Shown: positions 15,001 through 21,980 of the stretch, piece after piece
How the letters are laid out: each line of letters opens with the position of its first letter
Position numbering within the stretch: position 1 is the stretch's first letter
Virus record (IMG/VR): IMGVR_UViG_3300027985_000945
Coordinates: 1 to 29,850 of that record
DNA: 29,850 nucleotides
DNA from: a virus
Strand: one strand, 5' to 3'
The notes under the pieces: generated by a model
Databases searched by the model: none
What the model saw: only the letters and a program-made list of their open reading frames with translations
Told to the model about the DNA's origin: nothing
Position numbers and translations under genes: made by a program

Positions 15001-15463
15001 TTATCGGTTTTATTTTATTCTTTTGACATTCAAGCTGAAATTTCAACACCCCGGCAAGTGTATTCTTCTCACAAATACCAAGTGCATTACATCCAAGGAA
15101 TTTAGCTTTCTTCACCCAATCCTTATACATACGAGAACCATTCAAAATCTCATATGCACCACGGATCCCTAAGAAGTTAGGAGTTGGTAATCCATATTTT
15201 CCTATTCCAATATATTTCAATTCGTTGAACTTCGGCGAATCATAATTCTTTTGTTCTTCCCAATACCAATTACCCCCAAATTTATACACGTACCGATCAC
15301 AATCCTGCTTATATGCATACAACACAAGTTTCTCATTGAAAATAGCACCTTCGCTTGTTGTAGTTACCAAATAATAGCGTAACCCGTCAATTGAGATATA
15401 ATGGTTGTCAATTTGATTGAACCAAATCTTGTTTTCAGTAAGGTATTTCTTCAGTTCTTCCAT
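12059..15463 (-). CDS. Family C DNA polymerase (DnaE-type Pol III alpha)
   Basis: A 1134-residue replicative polymerase. The active site shows GIGRGSAGGS near residues 433-442 and PDIDTDF at 477-483 with D480 and D482; QLDKFENI farther on holds the likely third Asp. FNKSHATAYS in the palm-finger region is typical of DnaE. About 95 extra residues precede the PHP domain. The PHP domain looks inactive: in place of the usual HS-x-x-S-LDG and DHG motifs it has GIRGAYEILNGS (99-110) and GICEKNTLAGV (129-139). An OB-like region follows near 1040. Proofreading may come from the DnaQ-type enzyme at the right edge. Confidence 0.95.
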   Translation of the reverse strand: MEELKKYLTENKIWFNQIDNHYISIDGLRYYLVTTTSEGAIFNEKLVLYAYKQDCDRYVYKFGGNWYWEEQKNYDSPKFNELKYIGIGKYGLPTPNFLGIRGAYEILNGSRMYKDWVKKAKFLGCNALGICEKNTLAGVLKFQLECQKNKIKPIIGATYTVNDKKSDKRYDVKVYAKNADGWHSILLMNKEVNVINNRWIDTNRFSSLCANGDLFVVVDPKSIPYEDLIKSNFYGVSNFYQLDPVEYVSNSRDKEYLDNLKKFVRQSALKPVSITDAFYLEESHSYIKKSLNTISGVHEFEARNQFFKSKEVYISELDELFNPEDNSFYGLVKESMANEQLIVDNCNFTVELGVRHLPKYEMNADEAAKFKTNEDLFWFLIEDGFKRKIKKDHQVYIDRIKTEFGVIEKGDVIDYFLILWDIIKYARANDILVGIGRGSAGGSLISYLLDIIQLNPLDFDLLFERFLNEGRIKKSLPDIDTDFPGAKRPLIKRYMEERYGIDQVCSVGTYTALQVKAAIKDLAGIHGVDFADVNQVTTMMPIMKEFNDLFACSAGDSRIKSFVKKNVDLINDIQLILHQPKAKSIHACAMLILPKEKTMFEWIPVVDIDGQMVSEWEGGELEAAGFLKEDILGVKQLDKFENIINLIKINKGIDINIYDIPLDDKTVYEYFSKGWNGDVFHFGSTGLTGYCKELKPKDINDLIAGISLYRPGAMENNFHNEYIARKEGRNEVEYFTGSEEILKNTFGVFVYQEQIMKLCQVLGGLSLVEADDVRKAMVKKKFEELTKYKERFLPFYVENFNVDKEYADKVWDSIDKASTYLFNKSHATAYSITGYISEWFKVNYPIEYWSTAIQFADEKKVSNYIAEIELSGDIKVMSVDINNSRDGVRVDFLKNTIYWPISSIKQCGEKASEQIIKLRDDDGQYFSLVEFLDRNRFKGSKVTKQIIENLIMSGAFDDIENINSTSDRYTLIKQFRVLNKIKVDAGKDLFEMNRDKLDQNWWWTLQQKRLSSIAFFNYEKILHEANFKGAEIFPIEDLQIESSTSMGTVAIAGYVTEVIERKSKNGKWCRLMLENNYNFFTVNIFSREYAKLSSLNLVDKVKSLVLLTGKISFDSFKDQNVVSMKEDSELIILE

Positions 15464-15465
15464 TG

Positions 15466-15963
15466 TTACAAATTGTATTTTGCGAAATAAAATGCCTTTT
15501 CCTCAAGCTCTTTTTTACTACCATCATTATTGATAGTGATGTCGTATTTTGTGTTGTATACATCACGGTCAGCATCATTATCAGGAACTTCAACCCCTTC
15601 CCGTTTAATAAGAATTGTTTTACAACCATAACGGTCTACATATTTCTTGATCTCATCTGATTCCCTAACGTGCAAAAAGACAACAAACGAATCTTCTTCA
15701 ACTTGGTCAATAACCTCGCACCAATGCTTGAAAATACCGTCGTTGTAATTCTTCATTGAAGTCATCAATTCAGCTAAAAATCGTCTACCCCGGTCATCCT
15801 TTTTTCCATCCCAACCTAAGTATTCACTGGCAAGATGCTTGACATGATCTGATGAACGTATGTTGAATACACTCCTTTTGCTGTGTTTATTTACATATTC
15901 AACAAAAGTGTCCTTTCCACTTGTGCCAACCCCGTTTATGATGAACAAATTTTCAGACTTCAT
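15466..15963 (-). CDS. P-loop (deoxy)nucleoside monophosphate kinase
   Basis: A 165-residue kinase. Walker A is GVGTSGKDTF at residues 11-20; the Asp after Lys matches phage dNMP kinases and adenylate-kinase-type folds. RSSDHVKHLASEYLGWDGKKDDRGRR fits a nucleotide-binding/LID segment, and FLHVRES-DEI carries the Walker B strand. Its substrate is probably a deoxynucleoside monophosphate, perhaps the modified hmdUMP, because it follows the thymidylate synthase homologue and the HD nucleotidase. The polymerase gene starts 3 bases after its stop, and it overlaps the HD gene by 11 bases. Confidence 0.75.
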   Translation of the reverse strand: MKSENLFIINGVGTSGKDTFVEYVNKHSKRSVFNIRSSDHVKHLASEYLGWDGKKDDRGRRFLAELMTSMKNYNDGIFKHWCEVIDQVEEDSFVVFLHVRESDEIKKYVDRYGCKTILIKREGVEVPDNDADRDVYNTKYDITINNDGSKKELEEKAFYFAKYNL

Positions 15964-16477
15964 ATGTTTCTACAAATTTTATGATTTTTGTAAATTTGAA
16001 TTCCAGTGAATTTAGAACCTTAATACAATTGTCAACAATCTCTTGAACGAATCTTGTCTTATTACCAATCGCCTGTTCTTCCTTGCAAAAAATCCAAAGA
16101 TCCAACATGTCACATGCTTTGAATAAAGCGAATTGCAAAGGTGTCAATGAACTTTTTATTTCTGCATCACTATATGGCTCAAGCTGGAAATGTCGGCTCA
16201 CCAATTCATCTTCTATTTCTTCCCAAGCCTGTTTTGTGACTTGGCTGAAATTTTTAATCGTGTAAGGAAGATCAGTTGTTTCAACTTCAACGATGTCATG
16301 GTGTAAAACAATATCCCAAACGTTGATATCATACGGAACATTTTCAAGTGAAGCAAAGTGCCGGAACAGCATCCCAACCCCATAGCAGTGTTCCAATAAG
16401 TTGTAAGGACGATTCTTGAATCCCATTGCCATACGGTCAATGTTCTTCATTTTGCGGTAATACTTAATATCTATCAT
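15953..16477 (-). CDS. HD-domain 5'-deoxynucleotidase-like protein (YfbR type)
   Basis: A 174-residue HD phosphohydrolase. Key residues: H30 (LLEHCYGV), the HHD motif at 59-61 and E64 (HHDIVEVETTDLPY), which are the metal-binding set of the YfbR family. YfbR removes 5' phosphate from deoxynucleoside monophosphates. In phages with modified pyrimidines such enzymes can deplete dTMP or dUMP pools, and this position between thymidylate synthase and a nucleotide kinase fits. Only the fold and position are shown here. Confidence 0.85.
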   Translation of the reverse strand: MIDIKYYRKMKNIDRMAMGFKNRPYNLLEHCYGVGMLFRHFASLENVPYDINVWDIVLHHDIVEVETTDLPYTIKNFSQVTKQAWEEIEDELVSRHFQLEPYSDAEIKSSLTPLQFALFKACDMLDLWIFCKEEQAIGNKTRFVQEIVDNCIKVLNSLEFKFTKIIKFVETYEV

Positions 16478-16486
16478 GATTACAAT

Positions 16487-17521
16487 TTAATTATTTATAA
16501 AATCTGCATAGTGCAATTCATTCAAATATGGATTGTTGAACATCACAGGCTTTTTAGTATGGTGATAATATATCACTTTAGCCCAGTCATTGAACAAATC
16601 ATTTCCGGTGTCAATAGTGTATTTTTGCTTGTTTTCACGCAAAGTCTTTTCATAGTGAAACAACGTATCAAGCAAAGAATCTAAATGCTCGAGAGACTCT
16701 ATTTTGTCCTTATAGAAGAACCTCCCCCCAGTCATAAATGCATCCGTTGAATACTTAGCAAAAGATTCAATTTTATCCCTGAAATTTTCATAGAAGTGAA
16801 AGTTGTCAGCTTTCAAATAATAATTACCAACCGGAACGCCAACAATATTGGCAATGTACTCTTGAATCAATGTAAAGTTGAATGTATTCACAGCGGAAAA
16901 TCCCCAAAGTATATCATTGCTACGCATATCAACAATCAAGTCCATTTTACCGTAAGTATTTACTTGAAAGTGCAAGCTACGAGTGCACGGGTAATCTTTT
17001 GTTTCCTTTAAACTTCCATCAATATTGAAGCAATCTTTTGCTGGATCTGCAATTGATATAATTGCTTGCCGTGTGTTGATGTCACGTTTGAAACTTTCAA
17101 TGATGTATTTGAATTGATCTGTTACACCACTTATCCCTGCCATGATATGCCCGTGTTCCCGTTCTGGAATATCGTAATCATTCATGAACCCTGAATAGAA
17201 TCTAAATCTTGGTCCATAACCTGCTCTCCAAGTACGACCATTATCACTGAAATTATACAAATTCTTCACATAATTACCGGGTATTGTGTCCAAATCATTT
17301 AACCCCAAGGCAAGCCAAAGTGACTCAATGAACGGAAGTATCTTATTCCACTTACGTTCATGTATTGTTACATAGCGATCACTTGGATTTGTTATTTGAA
17401 TCATAACCGGGTATGGCATTTCTATGCAATCGAATCCACGTGTTTTCCGGGTTACCCCAGACTTGAGCAGTTCCTTGCTCATACCAACCAATGCTTGGTT
17501 CAGGTTATTGAATGTGTACAT
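16487..17521 (-). CDS. Thymidylate synthase homologue (dTMP synthase or dUMP hydroxymethylase)
   Basis: A 344-residue ThyA-type protein. The nucleophile is C179 in YPCTRSLHFQV, followed by MRSNDILWGFSAVNTFNF (the R-S-x-D phosphate and nucleotide site) and DNFHFYE, which holds the conserved His and Tyr. The Asn in SAVNTF, allowing one inserted residue, matches the uracil-selecting Asn of TS (N177 in E. coli), so a dUMP substrate is more likely than dCMP. Methylation versus hydroxymethylation cannot be told by eye. Because a 5-hmdU kinase-like gene follows in the neighbouring operon, hydroxymethylation to hmdUMP is an attractive inference. It overlaps the gene upstream by 17 bases. Confidence 0.9.
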   Translation of the reverse strand: MYTFNNLNQALVGMSKELLKSGVTRKTRGFDCIEMPYPVMIQITNPSDRYVTIHERKWNKILPFIESLWLALGLNDLDTIPGNYVKNLYNFSDNGRTWRAGYGPRFRFYSGFMNDYDIPEREHGHIMAGISGVTDQFKYIIESFKRDINTRQAIISIADPAKDCFNIDGSLKETKDYPCTRSLHFQVNTYGKMDLIVDMRSNDILWGFSAVNTFNFTLIQEYIANIVGVPVGNYYLKADNFHFYENFRDKIESFAKYSTDAFMTGGRFFYKDKIESLEHLDSLLDTLFHYEKTLRENKQKYTIDTGNDLFNDWAKVIYYHHTKKPVMFNNPYLNELHYADFINN

Positions 17522-17867
17522 TGTATTTTTTTAAAATTGATTCAAATTTTTCTTGTTCAGAAAGCTTAAAGAATATGATGTCAAATGGATATCTTGTCAC
17601 AACAACTTTTATCCCTCTTAGTTCTATCAATTGATATTCAGCACCAGCTGCGTCAATTGATTTTATTGGTTTCAGATACTTGTTAATCATCTCAGTGAAG
17701 CATTGGAATTCTTCCATACTTGATGTGTCTTCACTGGTAACTAAATTAAATTCTTCAAACTTTGCATTCAAAAGTCTACTTACTGCTGTACCTTCTTCAA
17801 GGTTACATTCTTCACCACCATATTCTTCGGTGAGTAAAACTGAAAAATTTTTAATTGGGTATTCCAT
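17505..17867 (-). CDS. Hypothetical protein (120 aa)
   Basis: First gene of the nucleotide/polymerase operon, 20 bases downstream of a promoter-like box. It is acidic at the N-terminus and alternates helix and strand (YQLIELRGIKVVVTRYPFDIIFF near residues 77-99). No family recognised. Its 3' end overlaps the thymidylate synthase start by 17 bases. Confidence 0.65.
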   Translation of the reverse strand: MEYPIKNFSVLLTEEYGGEECNLEEGTAVSRLLNAKFEEFNLVTSEDTSSMEEFQCFTEMINKYLKPIKSIDAAGAEYQLIELRGIKVVVTRYPFDIIFFKLSEQEKFESILKKYNVHIQ

Positions 17868-17887
17868 GATTATTTTTATTTGTTAAA

Positions 17888-17918
17888 CGAATATAATTGT
17901 TCTTCGGCAATATAAAAA
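17888..17918 (-). promoter_or_regulatory. Promoter candidate for the TS-polymerase operon
   Basis: The minus-strand box TATATTCG (17888-17895) is identical to the boxes at 12012 and 24537 and lies 20 bases before the ATG at 17867. A TTTG at the expected spacing is missing; a T-run lies 18 bases upstream (17914-17918) as in the sites at 3027 and 23506. The 63-base gap between two operons is the largest for several kilobases. Confidence 0.5.
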
Positions 17919-17930
17919 TTATACGCACAA

Positions 17931-18929
17931 TTATTTCATTTCACCAACTAGCCATTTATCCGGAAATACATAATTGATCTTTTTGTTGTTCTCTTTGAAC
18001 ACTTGTTTGATCCGCTTTCCGGCAACTTTTTTCCCTTCTGTTTCAACTCCAGCTCCCCGTAAATATTTATCTGTCTCGCAAAAGCAGTTAGATAAATCCG
18101 GCACTGTCGGCATATGATTTGCTATTGAATGGAACTTGATGCCGTAGGCGTCACAAAGACTTTCGAAGTTATTTTGCACCCATTTTACGATCTCTTGATA
18201 ATCAGCCTTGCCTGTTATATTAAAACAACGCTCTATACCTCTAATCGTCCCCGGTCCAGCTGCGCAGAAGCTATTATCATCCCAATCCACAAAATTGGTG
18301 TAATTGATATCCTGAATGTATTGATAGGTAGTAAACCCACCGAATGATGTAACAGAAGACATAATGTTGAATGCTTCTTCCATCGTTTTAGCAGCCATGA
18401 TCTCGCTAACTTTACCACCTTCGATCAATTCCCGTTCAAAAATGTAAAAGTAATATTGGTGTTTGCGCCATTTGTTAGCTTTCAAGTGACAATATTTACC
18501 TGTATTTCCTGATAAGAATGCCGAAGTCATCATGTATGCATTTGAATACAACGTATGACCTTCATCAATCTTTTTCACAAGGTAATCCGAAATTTGACCC
18601 AATGACACCCGTGAATCAATGTCACCAAATTCTTCAATAAGCAAATCCCAAGTTGACGGCAAATTGAAATGTTTGTAAATGAGTATTCGCCAGAACATTT
18701 CCTCTGCGGTGTATTCATTACCATTGTAAATTACATGAGTCAACAAATATTGGCTTGCCCGGTCAAGAGCACGGTAAACGTTTGTGAACTTATGTTGCTT
18801 CAAAATCTCATCATTTGTATACGGTGCAGGTTTACCCTCGAAACGGTTCCAAAAAATGTTCATTCGTTCGTTAATCCAATACATGTAATATTGGAAGTTT
18901 GCATTTGGGCTAAAATTTTTCATAGACAT
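17931..18929 (-). CDS. 5-hmdU kinase helical-domain / thymine pyrophosphorylase-superfamily protein
   Basis: A 332-residue helical protein, the last gene of the modification cluster. Motifs: WINERMNIF (18-26), KFTNVYRALDR (47-57), SFGGFTTYQYIQDINY (195-210), AAGPGTIRGIER (223-234) and NCFCETDKYLRG (281-292). I associate this pattern with the proteins described by Iyer and colleagues as 5-hmdU DNA kinase helical domains or alpha-glutamyl/putrescinyl thymine pyrophosphorylases; which of the two I cannot settle. It acts, if so, on DNA carrying 5-hydroxymethyluracil. ATG codons at 18927-18929 and 18921-18923 are both possible; the second overlaps the upstream stop as ATGA. Confidence 0.75.
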   Translation of the reverse strand: MSMKNFSPNANFQYYMYWINERMNIFWNRFEGKPAPYTNDEILKQHKFTNVYRALDRASQYLLTHVIYNGNEYTAEEMFWRILIYKHFNLPSTWDLLIEEFGDIDSRVSLGQISDYLVKKIDEGHTLYSNAYMMTSAFLSGNTGKYCHLKANKWRKHQYYFYIFERELIEGGKVSEIMAAKTMEEAFNIMSSVTSFGGFTTYQYIQDINYTNFVDWDDNSFCAAGPGTIRGIERCFNITGKADYQEIVKWVQNNFESLCDAYGIKFHSIANHMPTVPDLSNCFCETDKYLRGAGVETEGKKVAGKRIKQVFKENNKKINYVFPDKWLVGEMK

Positions 18930-19360
18930 ATCCTATCACAGCTTTCTTTAATTTGCTCAAAAACTTCGTAATACTTTGCCATACCCTTTGAAAATCCTGG
19001 ATCTTTTATTCTGGCTAAATCAATAACCTCCGGCAACAATTCTAATTTTTCTACACCTTCAGACCCGTACTTTCGAATGTAATGTTCTTTATTGTTGCTG
19101 TCCATAATAAACACTCTTTTCGAATTACGAACGATTTCTGGAGTCAACAATTTAGAACGTGTAGTTCTATCGAATTGGATTTCATTTTCATCCAAAATAG
19201 TTCTTGTTTTCTTAGTGATGAGAACCCCGGCACGGCTCTTCACTCCTGCGGCAAATGAATCAACTTTTAAATTTGGGTGAATTTTTTTAAAATAGAATTC
19301 AGCCATTTTAGAACGGTTAACATTTCCGTGGCAAACAAATATTACATCAAATTTCTCCAT
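18920..19360 (-). CDS. Low-molecular-weight phosphatase-like protein
   Basis: A 146-residue protein starting at the ATG at 19358-19360. It has the LMW-PTP phosphate-binding loop CHGNVNRS (C10, R16, S17), equivalent to the usual C-x-GN-x-CRS, and the general acid segment KDPGFSKG (D120 followed by Pro). SFAAGV and MDSNN are other family marks. Family members are tyrosine phosphatases or, in related folds, arsenate reductases. Within this cluster it might dephosphorylate a modified base intermediate or a small metabolite; that is inference. It overlaps the amidoligase gene by 14 bases. Confidence 0.82.
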   Translation of the reverse strand: MEKFDVIFVCHGNVNRSKMAEFYFKKIHPNLKVDSFAAGVKSRAGVLITKKTRTILDENEIQFDRTTRSKLLTPEIVRNSKRVFIMDSNNKEHYIRKYGSEGVEKLELLPEVIDLARIKDPGFSKGMAKYYEVFEQIKESCDRICL

Positions 19361-20282
19361 ATAAATCAGTTTTAGAGATAACACCCTCATTAATTAGATT
19401 ATCGATATTTTCTTTCACTTGGTTTCTTGAATGTTTCCCAACAGAAGTAAGTGACATTATCTGTTGTATTTTATGATTATATTTTGCAAATTCCGGGAAC
19501 ACCATCCAGTAGTTATCAGCAATAATTTCTTTAGGGGAACGCCCTGTATTCAAAGCTGCGTCCATGAATAACGAACACCACATAATGCTTGAATAAATTT
19601 CAGATTTGTCAAATGTCATAGGGAAATGCCTAAATTCAACGGTTGGAGTTTCCTTATACATTTGTAAGAAATTAATCCCACAACGCGTAACCGTCCCCCA
19701 ATAAACAGTGCCGTCTTCCCCTACCGGAGCAAATGATTCAAAAAATTCATCAATGTTTGTAGCCAACATCATTTTGTCATACACCTTTTTGCTCAATTGC
19801 TTTTGGTGCGAAATCTTCCTTCGGTTATACCGTTTTTTAGCTCCTTTGTATTCTTCATCCGTGTCAAATTCCTCTCTTTTTGGTGGAATTAAATCTTCAA
19901 CTATGCTGAAAGCTTCTTTCTGATATTTGAAAACATATGTTGCTAATTTCTTCAAGGCTTCTAAATCATTCCGCAGCCCGTCAACACCAACATGTATATG
20001 CAAATTACAGGTGTGATTTATTGATTTACGGTCACCCAATCTATCGTATATATCAGCAATCAGATCAACTTGTTCCATTACCGTTTTCGTCGGTTTAGTG
20101 TTTATTTCTCCACCAAAAATTATAAACTCTTTTTTAGGATCATTACAAACACCACAAGTGTTTCCGATTGTATAATCTTTACGATCCCAAATACATCCTT
20201 CAGGAAGTTCAACCCTAGTGTCAACATCAGCAATTTCTAATTCGACACCGTATGTAAAACCCTTAATGTTGTAGATACTCAT
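19347..20282 (-). CDS. Amidoligase (COOH-NH2 ligase, glutamine synthetase-like fold)
   Basis: A 311-residue protein with the marks of the Amidoligase_2 family: YGVELEI (11-17), the ATP/metal motif GGEINTKP (57-64), NHTCNLHIHVG (89-99) and VEFRHF (215-220). The family uses ATP to join a carboxylate to an amine. A CGVC pair near residues 43-46 in the N-terminal part is unusual. The gene is coupled to the amino acid:DNA transferase (overlap 20 bases) and the phosphatase, which suggests it builds an amide on the thymine substituent or on its amino acid precursor. The family is clear; the substrate is inference. Confidence 0.88.
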   Translation of the reverse strand: MSIYNIKGFTYGVELEIADVDTRVELPEGCIWDRKDYTIGNTCGVCNDPKKEFIIFGGEINTKPTKTVMEQVDLIADIYDRLGDRKSINHTCNLHIHVGVDGLRNDLEALKKLATYVFKYQKEAFSIVEDLIPPKREEFDTDEEYKGAKKRYNRRKISHQKQLSKKVYDKMMLATNIDEFFESFAPVGEDGTVYWGTVTRCGINFLQMYKETPTVEFRHFPMTFDKSEIYSSIMWCSLFMDAALNTGRSPKEIIADNYWMVFPEFAKYNHKIQQIMSLTSVGKHSRNQVKENIDNLINEGVISKTDLYGEI

Positions 20283-21261
20283 AATATTTTATGTTACCAG
20301 TTTGTAAAAAATATTTCATGTCTTCATTTATAACACCAGTACCCCTTACGGTTCTACTGTCCAAAATTTCTTTACGCCCATCCCAGAGAAGTTCCCATTC
20401 TATTCCATCCCAACCGTCATTTTCGACTGTTTTAATGTCTTCAAATTGCCGGTCTAAGTAATATCCTAAGTAACGTCCCTTACGTTCTCTAAACGTCTTC
20501 TTAAATGCGCATAATGTTGTTTCCAATAAGAACATATCCGGTCTCAATTCAGGGTTTGATTCCTTTACGGAATTAATTACCCTTTTGGCTTCTAAATCCA
20601 ACATTAAAACACGACCTTTGTCCTTTCGCAGCACCTTATCCCCAACCCATTCATCTTCAGCAATTGAATAGCAAAGACCATCACGTTGTGTATGTGTATT
20701 ATCATCAGTCAAAAGCAGATCCCGTGGTTCAACATTCAATCCGCAAGTTTCCTTTAATGTCTGAATGTAAAACCAAGCTGAATATCTTCCGAATTTATAA
20801 AAGTTTTTGATGATGTATTTATACAGCCTGTCAAAGTTTTCGTATGGATCTTTACTGCTGCAAATTGATTCAAAAAACTCCTTTTGTGTGGAATTATTCT
20901 TTAAGATATTTTCACGGTAGGATTCAAACATTTTTGGTAAATGCCCCTTCTGCCATTTCTGATCAGACTGGTATCTCAACCGTTTATAGTTCTCGCTATT
21001 CCATGTTGTTAAACGTTCCAAATCTACGTTTTCGAAATCAGGGAATTCATTAGCAATCACCCAAGCAGTAGCTAATTGGTAAGTGTTCCCGTAAAGCCAA
21101 GCAACCCAATATCTTTGTTCGATATTCAGTTCCATCCTTTCATTGATGTAATTCAATAAAAACAAAGCTGGATCACAATCGTAAAATTTCAAAGACCAAG
21201 TGAAGTACTTGTCCAAATATTCCCGTCTGGTTTCTTTATCTTTCACCCTGTAATCTTTCAT
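20263..21261 (-). CDS. Amino acid:DNA transferase-like (alpha-glutamyl/putrescinyl thymine pyrophosphorylase superfamily)
   Basis: A 332-residue mostly helical protein. Recognisable blocks are YINERM (38-43), RYWVAWLYGNTYQ (50-62), KFGRYSAWFYIQTL (156-169), LTDDNTHTQRDG (174-185), and ETTLCAFKK with GRYLGYYLDRQ (247-272). This is the pattern I recall for proteins that replace the (pyro)phosphate on 5-hydroxymethyl-dU in DNA with an amino acid or amine (ADDT, in SP10/ViI-type pathways). It overlaps the amidotransferase gene as ATGA and the amidoligase by 20 bases. Recognised by motifs from memory; the donor amino acid is unknown. Confidence 0.75.
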   Translation of the reverse strand: MKDYRVKDKETRREYLDKYFTWSLKFYDCDPALFLLNYINERMELNIEQRYWVAWLYGNTYQLATAWVIANEFPDFENVDLERLTTWNSENYKRLRYQSDQKWQKGHLPKMFESYRENILKNNSTQKEFFESICSSKDPYENFDRLYKYIIKNFYKFGRYSAWFYIQTLKETCGLNVEPRDLLLTDDNTHTQRDGLCYSIAEDEWVGDKVLRKDKGRVLMLDLEAKRVINSVKESNPELRPDMFLLETTLCAFKKTFRERKGRYLGYYLDRQFEDIKTVENDGWDGIEWELLWDGRKEILDSRTVRGTGVINEDMKYFLQTGNIKYYEYLQH

Positions 21262-21980
21262 ACAACTTTTTTATATCGTTTTACACATTCTAAATTTGGA
21301 TTCTGCCATTCATGTAAGTCATTTGATCCATTATAGACAGTTACGCCACCTTCCATAAATGCTGAATACGTAGCTCCATTTATGCATTCTATTAAATCTT
21401 GAGTAATCCCAAACTTTGAGAAAGCCCGTTCTAAAATATTCTTAGTACTTGCAATGAATACTGATTTACCAATAATTGAATACCAAAGTGGTCTATTCCC
21501 GTTCCGGTAGAACAAAATGCCACGGCTCGTCAACTCAATCACAGCCATGCTTGATCTATTGAACTCTGAAAGTGGATCTAATTCCTCCTTAGAAGCTCTA
21601 AAAATCAATTCTGAATCATTTGCTGTAACACAGTTAAAGCCGAATCTTTCATGCCATTTAGACGGATCTTCTTGTGTTACAACCCCGTTATGTACGATTG
21701 ATAAATCGTCATCGCTTATCGGTTGATTATAACGTAAATCTGAAGTGCTATAACGGGCATGTGCAATAACTGCACATTTACCCGTCAAGTCAACCTTACT
21801 CAATAAATCCCGGATAGGATAAGAACCCTTCACTGTTGAAATGTGGTCATTCTCAATGAATGATACCCCTGAAGCATGCTTGCCCCTAATTTGAGATTGC
21901 CACATTATTTCTTCAAGCAAATCTAAATCTTGTTTAGACTGCTTCCCTTCTGAATTCAAGTACCCTATTACCCCGCACAT
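21258..21980 (-). CDS. Class II glutamine amidotransferase (free-standing)
   Basis: A 240-residue Ntn-type glutaminase domain. The nucleophile is C2 (MCGVIGY, needs Met removal), followed by RGKHASG (32-38), HARYST (74-79), NQP (85-87), the oxyanion HNG (97-99) and NDSE (121-124). The domain ends near residue 240 with no synthetase or isomerase domain, unlike AsnB or GlmS. It would free ammonia from glutamine for a separate acceptor enzyme; the amidoligase two genes downstream is the natural candidate. Starts at TAATG after the kinase. Confidence 0.93.
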   Translation of the reverse strand: MCGVIGYLNSEGKQSKQDLDLLEEIMWQSQIRGKHASGVSFIENDHISTVKGSYPIRDLLSKVDLTGKCAVIAHARYSTSDLRYNQPISDDDLSIVHNGVVTQEDPSKWHERFGFNCVTANDSELIFRASKEELDPLSEFNRSSMAVIELTSRGILFYRNGNRPLWYSIIGKSVFIASTKNILERAFSKFGITQDLIECINGATYSAFMEGGVTVYNGSNDLHEWQNPNLECVKRYKKVV

